Source: Micropterus salmoides (lineage: Eukaryota > Chordata > Actinopteri > Centrarchiformes > Centrarchidae). Taken from it: 64,000 bases of DNA. A model generated the notes under the pieces. That model was not told the origin of the DNA. It searched no databases and was given only the letters and a program-made list of their open reading frames with translations. This document shows, in pieces, positions 47,690-58,700 of the stretch. Position 1 is the first letter of the stretch, and the number at the start of each line of letters is the position of its first letter. The translations under genes and the position numbers were made by a program. The stretch covers positions 6,671,100 to 6,735,099 of the forward strand of contig NW_024044459.1 of the NCBI RefSeq assembly GCF_014851395.1, written 5' to 3'.

Positions 47690-48863
47690 GGTGACACAGT
47701 GCACCTGCTCTGCCTGCATCTCCAGGCTGGTGTCTGCACTGTGACTGACTGGTGCTGTTGCTCCTGTGTACCCGACCTGTGTAAACGACAGCAGAGTAAC
47801 ACAACCACCACTTGTACGTATAACACAGATAATGTTTAAGATTTTATTTTTTCTAAGGTGATTTACAGGAGGGTGAAACGGTCCCTTTAACAAGCAGAAA
47901 GTGCATTGCTGTGTAATCCTTTCTAGTATTCTATTCACTGGTCTGTAGATACTCAACGAGATACTGCAATAGAAACACTGGAACTTTGTTAAAACATCTC
48001 ACCACAGATTTCCATGTCACTTTCAGATACTCACACTCAAACTCAAACTGATTACAAAGCCTGTAAAACCGAGCCTGCGCATTGAGGAAGATGGCAGCTG
48101 AAAGATTTGAGCTTGTTATTCCTCTGCTCTGTATGCAGTAAGGAATATCTGCGTGAAGAGAACTCATTTGAAAACTCATTTCTATGAACCTTTTCACTAC
48201 AGGACTGCGGTATTTACATTTTGGATGAGCTATATTTCCAAACATGTTGAATTCTGATATGCACGGCTGGTGAAGAGAAGTGTGTAACAATAATAACACT
48301 TTTTTATTTTATTGTCAATTTTTATTTTTCTAACACACATTGACTTCCATGAACACAGGACAGATACAATGTCACTTTGGTCCAAAAGTAACTCAGATAC
48401 AAAGTCTGTATAAAAGAACCAGTTCAGTTCACATAGACACTTTGGCATCCCATTTCTCACTGGTGTTTTGTGAGTAGCATAAAGGGCACTACAACTTCAT
48501 CTCGTTATACAACCCTGTGTTGTTGATAAATGATAAATAAATCTACCTTGTGTAGCTTGCCTTAAATAATATATTTTTCAACCTCTTTCAAGTTTCTTTA
48601 AGTTATGAAGTCAATGTTGTCATATTCACACAGATAAGAAAGAAAGGCTACAGTAGACTGTATACACGATATACATATGGATATTTTCATTGGACAATGT
48701 AGACACAAAGACATGTTAATCATCATCAATAAAACTCATGAAGTACAGTCATTATGTTTTGCGTTTCAGTGCTGAATTTTCAAGTACGATGTGAAGGCAT
48801 CACCAATGTATTGTAGGAAAAATAAAATAGTCCACAGTAAGGAAGCTACAGTGAAATGTAACA

Positions 48864-49172
48864 AGGGCTGAACAAGTAATTGAAATCGCAATATGGCCTT
48901 CTGCAATTTCCAAATCGCAGGAGGTGCAATATTTGTTAAAGGCAAAATGTGTCAAAATACCATTTCAAATTAAATATTGTTGTGCTGGACCTTGTTTGGT
49001 ACATATCCCTGCAAAAAAAAAAATATAATCACACCATTATCATTTATTTATGTTTGTTAATGAAAATGAGAATAATTATGTAAAAATGATCATTCCCTCC
49101 GATATTGCAAATCACATCGCCATTGCAATATCAGTCAAAATAATCACAATTTTTTCAGAATCATTCAGCCCT
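48864..49172. mobile_element. hAT-like MITE with AGGGCTGAA ends
   Basis: The left end AGGGCTGAACAAGTAATTG and the right end TCATTCAGCCCT are inverted over the outer nine bases. Subterminal ATCGCAATATGGCC and GATATTGCAAATCACATCGC are typical of a common fish MITE family. It probably lies within the zbtb26 3' UTR. Confidence 0.75.
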
Positions 49173-49415
49173 AAATGTTACCCAGTTAAACCCATCAGAA
49201 TGAGGCTGACACTTTGGGAAACCAGCCATCATGTTCACTCATCTGCCCATCTTTATTAATGCAATCGTTGGCTTTTCCCACAAAGAATAACACGCTCTAT
49301 TGTCCAGCTTCGTATAAATTGTGTCAAAATATAGGTGGACTCATTGGAGAAATGTCCCATATGAGGGAAAGTCTGCATCATGCTCATTTAAATGACTGAC
49401 GGCCTCCAACGAAGC

Positions 49416-50720
49416 TTATAAAAAAGAGTCCAGCCCTCCGTCGTGCAGGCTGCCTTCATTTGCGTTGTCAAAGCTGTTCTTCCCGTGGATTTGTTTGAGG
49501 TGCTTGCGGAGAACTGGCTTGTGAGCGAAAACCATGTCACAGTAGTTGCAGCGGTGTGGCTTGTCCCCACTGTGCAGGTTTAGGTGATCCAGCAAAGAAC
49601 ACTTTTGGGTGAAGGTCTTACCGCAGATTTTACACTGGAAGGGCTTGATGCCGGCGTGGACGCGCATGTGCCGATGCAGGTTGCCCTTCTGTGTGAAGGT
49701 CTTGCCGCACAGGAGGCACATAAACAGCTTGTGCATCTTGAGGTGGTTGGCGTAGTTCTCCAGCTGGCGGAAGACCCGGGCACACTTGGGGCACTGGTGG
49801 TACCACTGGAGAGGTTTGTCGTAGTTCCTCTGGTGCCCACTGTGTTTCTCTGCTGGAGGAGATGGAGGAGGGGGACTGAGCGGGTATCCGGCCACACCAG
49901 GTGGAACTGCCATCTCGCTGCCACGACTGTCCACAGTGGAGTTGATGAGGGAGTGCTGGGGCTCAGGAGAGTGGAGGGCAGCAGGTGGGCTGGTGGGGAA
50001 GTGACCAGTGACGGAGTTTTCTGCTACTTCAGACACAGACTCCACTTTCACTATAGTGATGTCACTCTCCACCATACCCTGCCTTGGACGTCTGCCTAAC
50101 ATTGGGAGAGGGGACTTAGGCTGTATGATTACATCATCATCATCGACGCCATTGTTGTCATCCTCAACCTGTTCCACCTCCTCCTCCTCCTCCTCCTCCT
50201 CCTCCTCCTCCTCCTGATGGACAGTCCGAATCTGAGAGCGCTCTTGCTCTCTCTGGGCCTGGGAGGATAAGCCCTCCTCCCTCTTGTCCCTCCTCATATC
50301 CACATCCACCTCCAGGTGGCGTGCAGGCTGAGGTTTGATGAACTTACTGAGAGCTTGAGTGCACTGCTCCACAATGTGGCCCATTTGGAGAAAGCTGGCC
50401 ACTGTCAGGTAATGCACCAGCTCCAGCTCAGGAAACTCCAGCTGACCTGTGTAGCAGGACAACAGCAGCTGCCGGCCCACCTCTGCCTCCTGGATCATGG
50501 AAATCTGGACCTCCCTCGAGTCCTGCTGAAGGATGAACTGGTCTCTCAAGAAAGACGAGCCGGCGGCAAACACTACCTTGTGACCAGGGACCTCCAGCTG
50601 GTTGATGCGTACAGTGACATCACAGAAGCGTCTCTGGTGTCGTAGGAGGTTCATCTTCTGCAGCATGGAGTCCCCAAAAGTGGCAAAGCGAAACTGCAGG
50701 ATCACCTGGTTCTGGGCCAT
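49416..50720 (-). CDS. zbtb26: BTB and C2H2 zinc-finger protein 26, intronless CDS, 434 aa
   Basis: Nuclear DNA-binding protein, presumably a transcription regulator that dimerises through its BTB domain. The BTB/POZ domain is at residues ~10-130 (GDSMLQKMNLLRHQRRFCDV, GHKVVFAAGSSFLRDQF, LLLSCYTGQLEFPELELVHY). A poly-Glu run of about 12 residues is encoded by GAG repeats (50178-50213). A linker follows with ITIVKVESVSEV and EPQHSLINSTV. Four C2H2 fingers lie near the C-terminus, including CPKCARVF, CLLCGKTFTQKGNLHRHMRV, CKICGKTFTQKCSLLDHLNL and CNYCDMVFAHKPVLRKHLKQ. The tail is GKNSFDNANEG. Length is close to the human protein (441). ZBTB6 is the nearest alternative, but the finger and linker residues fit ZBTB26. 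An acceptor just upstream (exon edge 50740) shows a separate 5' UTR exon. Confidence 0.93.
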   Translation of the reverse strand: MAQNQVILQFRFATFGDSMLQKMNLLRHQRRFCDVTVRINQLEVPGHKVVFAAGSSFLRDQFILQQDSREVQISMIQEAEVGRQLLLSCYTGQLEFPELELVHYLTVASFLQMGHIVEQCTQALSKFIKPQPARHLEVDVDMRRDKREEGLSSQAQREQERSQIRTVHQEEEEEEEEEEEEVEQVEDDNNGVDDDDVIIQPKSPLPMLGRRPRQGMVESDITIVKVESVSEVAENSVTGHFPTSPPAALHSPEPQHSLINSTVDSRGSEMAVPPGVAGYPLSPPPPSPPAEKHSGHQRNYDKPLQWYHQCPKCARVFRQLENYANHLKMHKLFMCLLCGKTFTQKGNLHRHMRVHAGIKPFQCKICGKTFTQKCSLLDHLNLHSGDKPHRCNYCDMVFAHKPVLRKHLKQIHGKNSFDNANEGSLHDGGLDSFL

Positions 50721-50740
50721 AGTGAACGGAGGGCCAGCAC

Positions 50741-52690
50741 CTGTTCAGAACAGAGACTGTATGATCTCTACTGGACAGTCGCACACTATAAATTGTGAGA
50801 ATTTGATATTTTGTCTTTAACGATTGCACTTCAGGAGGCAGCTGGACTTTTTCTAAGAATACACAACTACATAGTCTCTCCTCACATGTAACTCTACATA
50901 AAGACAGAAACAGTCCATTTTTGAAATAAAGATAAAGAGCTGTTTATGTAACTCCCACCATCATCATGTCATCATAAGCTTCTTCAAACGTGGCGCGTGA
51001 TGCTCTCGTGGATAGGTTGAGACTGAGACCATAGAACCAAACTCAGTTCGAAAACCTGCCAATTTAACACGAGCGGTGTCTTTAACCGTGTCTGTTTAAT
51101 GAGGCACTTAAATACAATTATGTTTCAATTTATTTTAGGAAACACTGTCCACGCTAGCTTCAGTTCGGCGTTCATCCACTAAAACAAATGGTAACAACAA
51201 ATCCTTAATTGTTGCAACTTACTAACGTTGTAACTATTGCCGTTTTGCCCGGTGGTGTAACGCTGAGAGTTACATTAAATGGTAAAAAACTCCTACAACG
51301 CTATTTTAGTTTTACAGTTGATAAGGGTTGCCGATAAACAAGACATAAACTCAATGCAAACCTCTCAAAGCGGTGACTGGCACTTGATTTTTGCTGTCCG
51401 AGTTTACTGAACCTACGGCCGCTTTCATGTTAGCTTAGCGCTACCGGTAACGTAATGTTATAGTGTTGGCTTTCTTTTGACGAAAATATGTATAGCCTGG
51501 GCATTACCCTACTCTGGGTTACAGCAAGACGCAAAATAATCTTGTATAAAGTGTTAGCTGTAGCTAACGTCATATATAGCCGGAACAATCAGTCACAAGT
51601 CGCCTCCATATTTTCCTTTGGCCTGCTCCTCCACTCTTCAGCTGACATCTCAGGCTGTCTGGGAACATGCAAGAATGTGGCTAACTAACTCGCTACATTA
51701 CTATGTTTTAACATTAGTTGACACAGTAATAAGTGTTGTGTACCTGTTTACCCCTTGTAAACAAACCCGTTAAAGGTGGGTTGTCATCGGAATGACACTG
51801 GCCTCTGTCTGTCTGGAGATAGGAAGTAGCTGCTCCGGATGCAAAACCAATTTAAAGGCCCAGTAGCCTACAATTTATGGGATCACCTCCATAGACTTCG
51901 TGTACTAATTTTCATTAGCCATAATTACTGCTAACAAATAGCATCTAAACATAAGTAATAGATACAATAAATATTGATTTCAGTCTCATCATTAATCCTT
52001 ATGTTTTTTAATTAAAATATTTTCTGTTTATTTTCCAGTAGCCTATTCCTATAATAACACTGGCAGGTAAAAGATGAGGGTAATTCCCAGGGTTTCCCCA
52101 GATAAATGTTTAACAAGAAGAGAAAAGATGAGAAAGACAACGTCTCAAATCACCTCTTTAGACCTCTAAAAAATAATCAAGGAAACAATCTGGGACAGAA
52201 TAATCACTCTTCTGTAATCTGCTCATTACATTTACAAAGGCCATAACCTGTAATGAGGGTTTACATAAAGGTTGGAAACCACTGGCTTTATACTTAACAT
52301 GGCTCATCACGTTTAAATGCATGTATGTATTAATTAATGAATGTCTGTAGCTTAATGATTTAGGTGGTTCTGTTAAGCAGCCTTATGAACATGCAGGGGA
52401 AGTTCATTGTGATATTTATTGTGTCAAAACTGCAGTTTGGCTGTTGTCACAGTCCACAATTTCGCAAGCTGGGAGTGACTGAGTTAGGAACTGGGGGCTC
52501 CAAGATTGGCATTCCTCTGGAATGAGTCTGGTCAGTCCAACATGTAGCCTAGGATTTCAGAACTCAGATTTAGCATCATGTCCTAAACGGGGCCAACCAT
52601 GCCAACATTTAGAAACAGTGAATGTGGTGATTTCCAACAACATATTCACATCCAATAATCATTCAAGCATTCAATCAGTACACATCCAAT
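50741..52690 (-). other. zbtb26 5' region and gap to susd1
   Basis: Minus-strand donors GAGAG/GTTTGC (near 51363) and AACAG/GTACAC (near 51742) could end alternative non-coding first exons of zbtb26. The promoter is presumably within 51360-51850. The rest, to the susd1 3' end, shows no recognised gene. Confidence 0.4.
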
Positions 52691-52706
52691 AGTTAGTGAA
52701 ATAACA

Positions 52707-52712
52707 TTTATT
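52707..52712 (-). terminator. susd1: PolyA signal of susd1
   Basis: AATAAA on the minus strand, 80 bases after the susd1 stop; gives a very short 3' UTR. Confidence 0.6.
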
Positions 52713-52791
52713 ATAATTATTTACAAAAAGAACAAAACAAAATGTACAGGTAAGGAGTCAAGACACATCAGCACCAGCACATGCAGGGGTG

Positions 52792-55700
52792 TCATGTCTT
52801 CTTGAAAAACCTGGAAAGGAAGACAAAGGGAAACCAGGTCATTATATTACATATACAAGTTGTCCCCTGTGACTGTCCTATTAATATTATATCATATGCT
52901 TATTGTTACTCGTGCATTCATGTAAAAGCAGGATTTTACTGTTGTTGAGGGGGAGTTATTTTTGAACGATTTTGTATCGGACTGCAACTAATTATTATTT
53001 TTATATAGAATTCATCTGCGGATTATTTTCTCCATTAATTGATCGATTGATTGTAAAAATTCTGAAAATAGTGAGAAATACCGACACAGTTACCCAGAGT
53101 CCAAAGTGACACCTTCATAAGTCTTGTTTTGTCCAACGAACAGTCCAAACCTCAACATTATTAACGCTACATTAAAATAAATAAAAAGAATTAAAAAGAA
53201 AAGCAGCAAACCTTCACATTTGTGAGGCTGGAACCATGAAATGTTATTACATACAAAATTACATAAACTGTCAAAATAGTTGACAATTCATTTTCTGTCC
53301 ACCGACCAATTGTTTCATCTATACTATATATATTTTGTGTGTAAAAAGCTTAATTTGTAAAGTAACTACTAAAGCTGTTAGATAAATGTAGTGAAATAAA
53401 AAGTACAATGTCTCCCACTGAGATGTAGTGGAGAAGAAGAAAATTCTCAAGAAAAGTACAGGCAACTTAAATTGTAGGTGAGTACAGTACTTGAGTAAAT
53501 GTACTTACTGTCCAGCACTGAGAAACACTAGAATGACTGTAGACTGTGAACATTTGTAATAATTAATATAGTGATAGATCAATCTTGTTTCAAATATAAA
53601 ATTACAATACATTACAATAATAATACAATAACTGTATTATACTATCTTCCATACCAGGTGAAACTATATCCACCCAAAATGACCAAGGCAACCAGTCCTA
53701 TTGATGCTGCAGCAGACAGTGATGATACCCTCAGAACATAGGATGTACCTGGAACAAGGAAATGTGTGTGTGTGAGTAACTGGAGGAAACTAGCACTTTA
53801 TGCTTGTTTCTTGTTATTTTACATTGCATTTTAAAATAAGTTATGTTGCCTTGTGGGGTAACGTCAGAATGTTGTAATGAGGTCAAATGTAATTTCCAAT
53901 AGAAATCTCAATAGAAAGTCATCTTTTTTTTTTTTGTTGGTATTTTGGCCAGTGAATTACCTCTTACTTTAGCCCATAGGACACAGGAACTTTTTAAAGC
54001 CTAGGAGAGAAAACATTCAGTTAATTTAACGAGTCCGATGCAAGTCAATACATTTTCATACCCTACTGTATAGTAGTTGCACCCACCGTTTTCCACTGAC
54101 TGACAGCCCGTAAGATAATATAATAGTTCCTGCCGTTCTCCAGTGGGGCATTAAAGAAGCCTCCATAATAGAGTTCATCCCCTACAGTAAAGTTCATCTC
54201 TGTGCTGACATGTCTGACATCAATCTGAGCAGTGATGTACTCTGTTGAGGACTTTATTTTGCTCGAGGGGTCAGAGCTCGCAGGAGAGGCACAGTCAAAC
54301 ATCATAATCCCCTCTGCAGGAAGCACAAACACTTGGTACAAACTGCCAAATGAAGAACAAAAAAATCACTTATTTTGAAGGTGCAACATACAACATTCTA
54401 ACTTGAATATATATTGACCATATTCAAGATCCTGTCCTGTGGAATCAGGTCCCAGTTTGGGTTCAGGACCCCAATCCTCACATTTAAGGCTTAAGACTTT
54501 CCTCTTTGATAAAGCTGATAGTTAAGTCTGGCTCAGGTGAGCCCCGAACCATCCCTTAGTTATGCTATATTGGCCTAGAATGCTGGAGTCTTCCAATGAT
54601 GCACTGAGCTCCTCTCTCTCACTCTCCATCTGTATGCATTCGTATCCCATTAATGCATGTTACTAACTCAACTTCTTCCCTCTCCTGTAGTTTTGTGCTT
54701 TCTCGTTCCTCTCCTCTCTCCGCTTTTTTTGTGGACTTTCTATGTTCCATTGATACTCACTGCTACAATTATTATTATTAGTCATATTATTATTCATATT
54801 GCTATTATTATTATAAGTTACCTTATAGGGTCAAGCGTGTTGGGTGATCTGCGTAGCCTCAAAGTTGGTACACGCGTCTCAAATTCTCTGTAGTACACAA
54901 CCGGTGCTGGAGGCACTGTCAAAGGTTGTCATATTTAATATGCAATGCTTGGTATAAAGCAGACTGCATCAAAGGCAGTATCATTATATCAGACCTAAAT
55001 TACTTTGATGCAGGAAAACATTTAATCAGAGAATAAATTTAAGGCTGTACAACTATACCTGGTAAACTTGTCTTAGTAGTGATAGTGGCCGTGAATCTTG
55101 AAGACACTGCAGTGATTGAGATGCTGTAGTTTGTAACTGGAAGCAGGATCAGACAGAGTTCCAGCTGGTCAGCCTTGGAGCTCAGAAGCAGCTTTCTTTT
55201 ATCATGAAAGGACCTTTGGTAGTCTCTGGATCCTTTATATATTATCTGGAATTGTTACATTGAATGTGGCATCAGTCGCGGTCACAAAACAGTATGGTAA
55301 TTGCTAAACCTGCCATACAAATTTACATATAAGTGGACAAATAAGGCAAAAAAAGTACATATGGTTGAAGACAAATGGCAACTAGATTGAAAAAATTATG
55401 ATGAAATCTCCTGTTACCTTGTAAACTTCTGTATCCTCCTCATACTTCTCTGCTTTCCAATGCAGACATCTTTCATTAAGGACAAATAAATGATTTATAG
55501 GTGGTTTTATTTCTGTAGGAGATATGTGAATGATAAGACAGTGTTGGCACCTCAGATCCTCACCATTTTATTTGTCAATTAATAACACCATATAAGCCGC
55601 ACACCTACTCACACGCATTTTGTGAGGCCTAATGAACACTACAACCTACAGAAGTTCCTATTGTGGATATGTTCACGTGTTCTTACTCACCTATACATCT

Positions 55701-58700
55701 CAGTGTAGCTTTCTGCCACACCCCAGAGCTGCCACACACAGAGACGTTGCTGCCCCTCCAGCTGTGATATCCATCCACACAGCGGTGGATCACAACACTT
55801 CTGTTATGCCACACCACCTCTGAGTTGGCAAGGAAGGGGACCGGGCCACATTTAGCTAGAAAAACAATGGCACTGATTGGTTAACTAACTGTGTTGTGAG
55901 GCTTTATAAGCATGGTTATATACAGTATATTCCACACATATCTATGTTTATCCTTTTTTGTGCCTTGCACTGGAAGAGTCGTCAGGTGAGTGAAGTCAAA
56001 TAGCATTTGTTGTTACCTCAACATTCAATTCACCAGTGGTCGGACACAGAAAAAAATTCATCAGCACAACATGAAATAATGTGACATTTTACCTTGAAAA
56101 CCTACAACATGCACAGAACAAGCAGGGACATTTAAGGGACTCTCTAACAACAACTGGAACAATATAGAATTGAGCATCCATCAATTACTTAGCAGTTAAA
56201 TCAAAGCATCAACAAAAACATATCAATGTGTTAATGTTGTCCATGTATAGAGATTATCACGGTACCTTTGCACTGTACAGATACTTCCCCCCACTTTCCT
56301 GATAGTAAACATGTTGAAATATTATTTCCACTCTCCTGGTAAAATCCATCCATGCACTCATACAGAGCCACACTGCCCGGTCTACTGGTGCGATCCCACA
56401 GGAGGTTAGTATGGGGGAGGTTTAGTGGGTGACCACAGCTTATTTCTGCATACAGACATGGGTTAGCACAGACTGTGTGCTATAAACAGGCATATAGTAT
56501 ATCACAAAGAAAAACAAATAGCACTAATAAGAAATATGCTTATTTAATTTTATACCAACAGCTATATGAAATGATCAATGTGCATGTCTTCAGTGTTAAT
56601 TTGAAGCTACAGCTTGCAGCCAGTTATCGTATTTACACACAAAGACAGAGGGAAACAGCTAGAATGGCTCTGTCAAAATTTAACAAATGTAATATTTCTT
56701 GGCCAACGGCAGTGACTGGAATCATACTGTCAATTTAACCAGCAGCGTAGACTTCAGGAAGCCGCTGCGTCAAGTCCATAGAAAAACCACAATGTGTCAT
56801 TTTTACACTTAGGTTTTTGTGTAGGTTTTTGTGTGGATTAAATAAACAAGATATATTGTGTTAGTCTGTGAGCTTTTAAAGTGCTGTTAGGTGGGTTTTG
56901 TTGGACAGAGCCAGGCTAGTTGGTTCCCTCCATTTCCTTTCTTTACACTAAGCTAAGCAAACTGGCTGCTGGCTGTAGCCCTACATTAAACAAACAATAT
57001 TGAGAATGGTATTGATCTTCTCGTCTAACTCTCAGCAAAAAAACTCCAAAACAAATTAGGGTATTTCCCAAAATGTCAAACTATTGCTTTGAAATTTTTT
57101 GCACGTTGCTACCAATTTTCTGAAATTAAAACAGTAGTTTATCAATATATATGTCGTCAAACGTTGCACCTTCACACCATAGATCAATATCCTCCCAAAG
57201 TCCATTCTCTCCACATATTGAGTAGTTTCTCTGGCTCCTGATGTAAAATCCTTCCTCACATTGGAAATACACAACACTGCCAATGTGTGATGTGCCGTCC
57301 CACTGCAGTTTAGCATTAGGTTTGAAAACAGGCTCTTGACATTTGATTTCTACAACAAAAAGACAGCAAGTCATTGTAACTCTCTGGTCAATGGATAGAT
57401 GGATAAAGTTAAAAAATCCAGATACAATTCACACATCTTGAAACAGATGTTGATGATGATTGTAACAGTAACATTCATGATATTCAGTTAAAGCATGCAA
57501 ATGACGTATTGTCAACGTATGAAAGGACTGCATCAATCAATAGACTAATGTCATTATCACCTTGACATAGCGTAGAGGCTCCATCCCACTCTCCACTGGC
57601 CGTACAAACTGATACATTTCCCTCTCCAACATTGTGATATCCGGAGTTACACTGATAAACAACCTGAGAGCCCACAGTGGAGATATTATCCCACAGTATG
57701 ACTGAATGAGGGATGGGTGGGGGCACCCCACAGTCAACTTCTACAAGGATGGAAATTGCATTATTTAATTGAGGGGAAACAGTTATTATTTGACTCTGGA
57801 CAACGGAAGTGGAAACAAAACCAGTCAGAGTACTAATAAGATTTTGGAGAAAGTTGTTACCTTTGCATGAGATGTTTGGTTTTGTCCAGTAACCATTAAT
57901 TGTGCACAATGATATGTTATTTCCTCCATTGTGATAAAATCCTATTTTACAGTAGTAAGTCACTGTGCTTCCAGGGGTGGAGCTGCCATTCCACACATGC
58001 CCAGTGTGTGGCAGTATAGGAGGATCCCCACATAATATCTCTGGGACAGGAAACGATACACAAATTAATGTCATTTTTGCCTTAAACTAGCTACACAATA
58101 AGACATGACAGAAAATAATTTCCTGCCTGTTCATATTTGAAAAGAAAACCATTTCAGGGAATTTATTCATTGTTTAAATTACCTTGGCACAACAAAGTTG
58201 GTTGGGTCCACTGACCGTTTTCATTACAGATTGATATATTATGTCCTCCTTTGTTATAAAAGCCCTCTTTGCAAAAATAGAGCACAGTGCTGCCAGAGGT
58301 TGAATTATTGTCCCACACCTGCTCAGTGGATTCAATTATAGGAGGACTTCCACACAAGGTCACTCCAAGGAATAACAGGCACAACAACCATGTAACATAA
58401 ACACCAGGATTTTAGATGAATTCCCTTTCAGTTTAGTCTATTCAGATTACTCTATTAAGTGCAAAAAAATAAAAGATACAGCATATCTGTGTACAATATG
58501 TTTATATTTCAAAACTCTAAAATGATCTGATTAAATAGTAACTGTACCTTCACAGAGCACTGACGGTCTCTCCCACTGTCCAGACGCAGTACAAATGGAC
58601 ACATTGCCCTTTCCAGCATTATGATATCCAGGGTTACACTGATAAAACACCTCAGTGCCTATCCTTGACCTCTTATTCCACAGCATTTGAGATTGAGGGA

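Larger units (their letters stand above)
46531..49412. other. Stretch between the P2X start and the zbtb26 stop
   Basis: It holds the P2X 5' flank, a (GGA)n repeat at 47630-47689, a MITE at 48864-49172 and probably the zbtb26 3' UTR. The latter is suggested by minus-strand AATAAA signals around 48305-48315. ORFs here, including a 122-codon minus-strand one at 47931-48299, match nothing I know. Confidence 0.6.

Noticed and set aside
47503..47956. Several overlapping ORFs on both strands around 47.5-47.9 kb
   Set aside because: They are produced by the (GGA)n repeat, giving poly-Gly, poly-Ser and poly-Pro/Leu; no splice or homology support.
47931..48299. 122-codon minus-strand ORF
   Set aside because: No family resemblance, not flanked by convincing splice sites, and probably inside the zbtb26 3' UTR or its flank.
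49584..50099. 171-codon plus-strand ORF
   Set aside because: It is the antisense of the zbtb26 CDS and has no recognisable domain.
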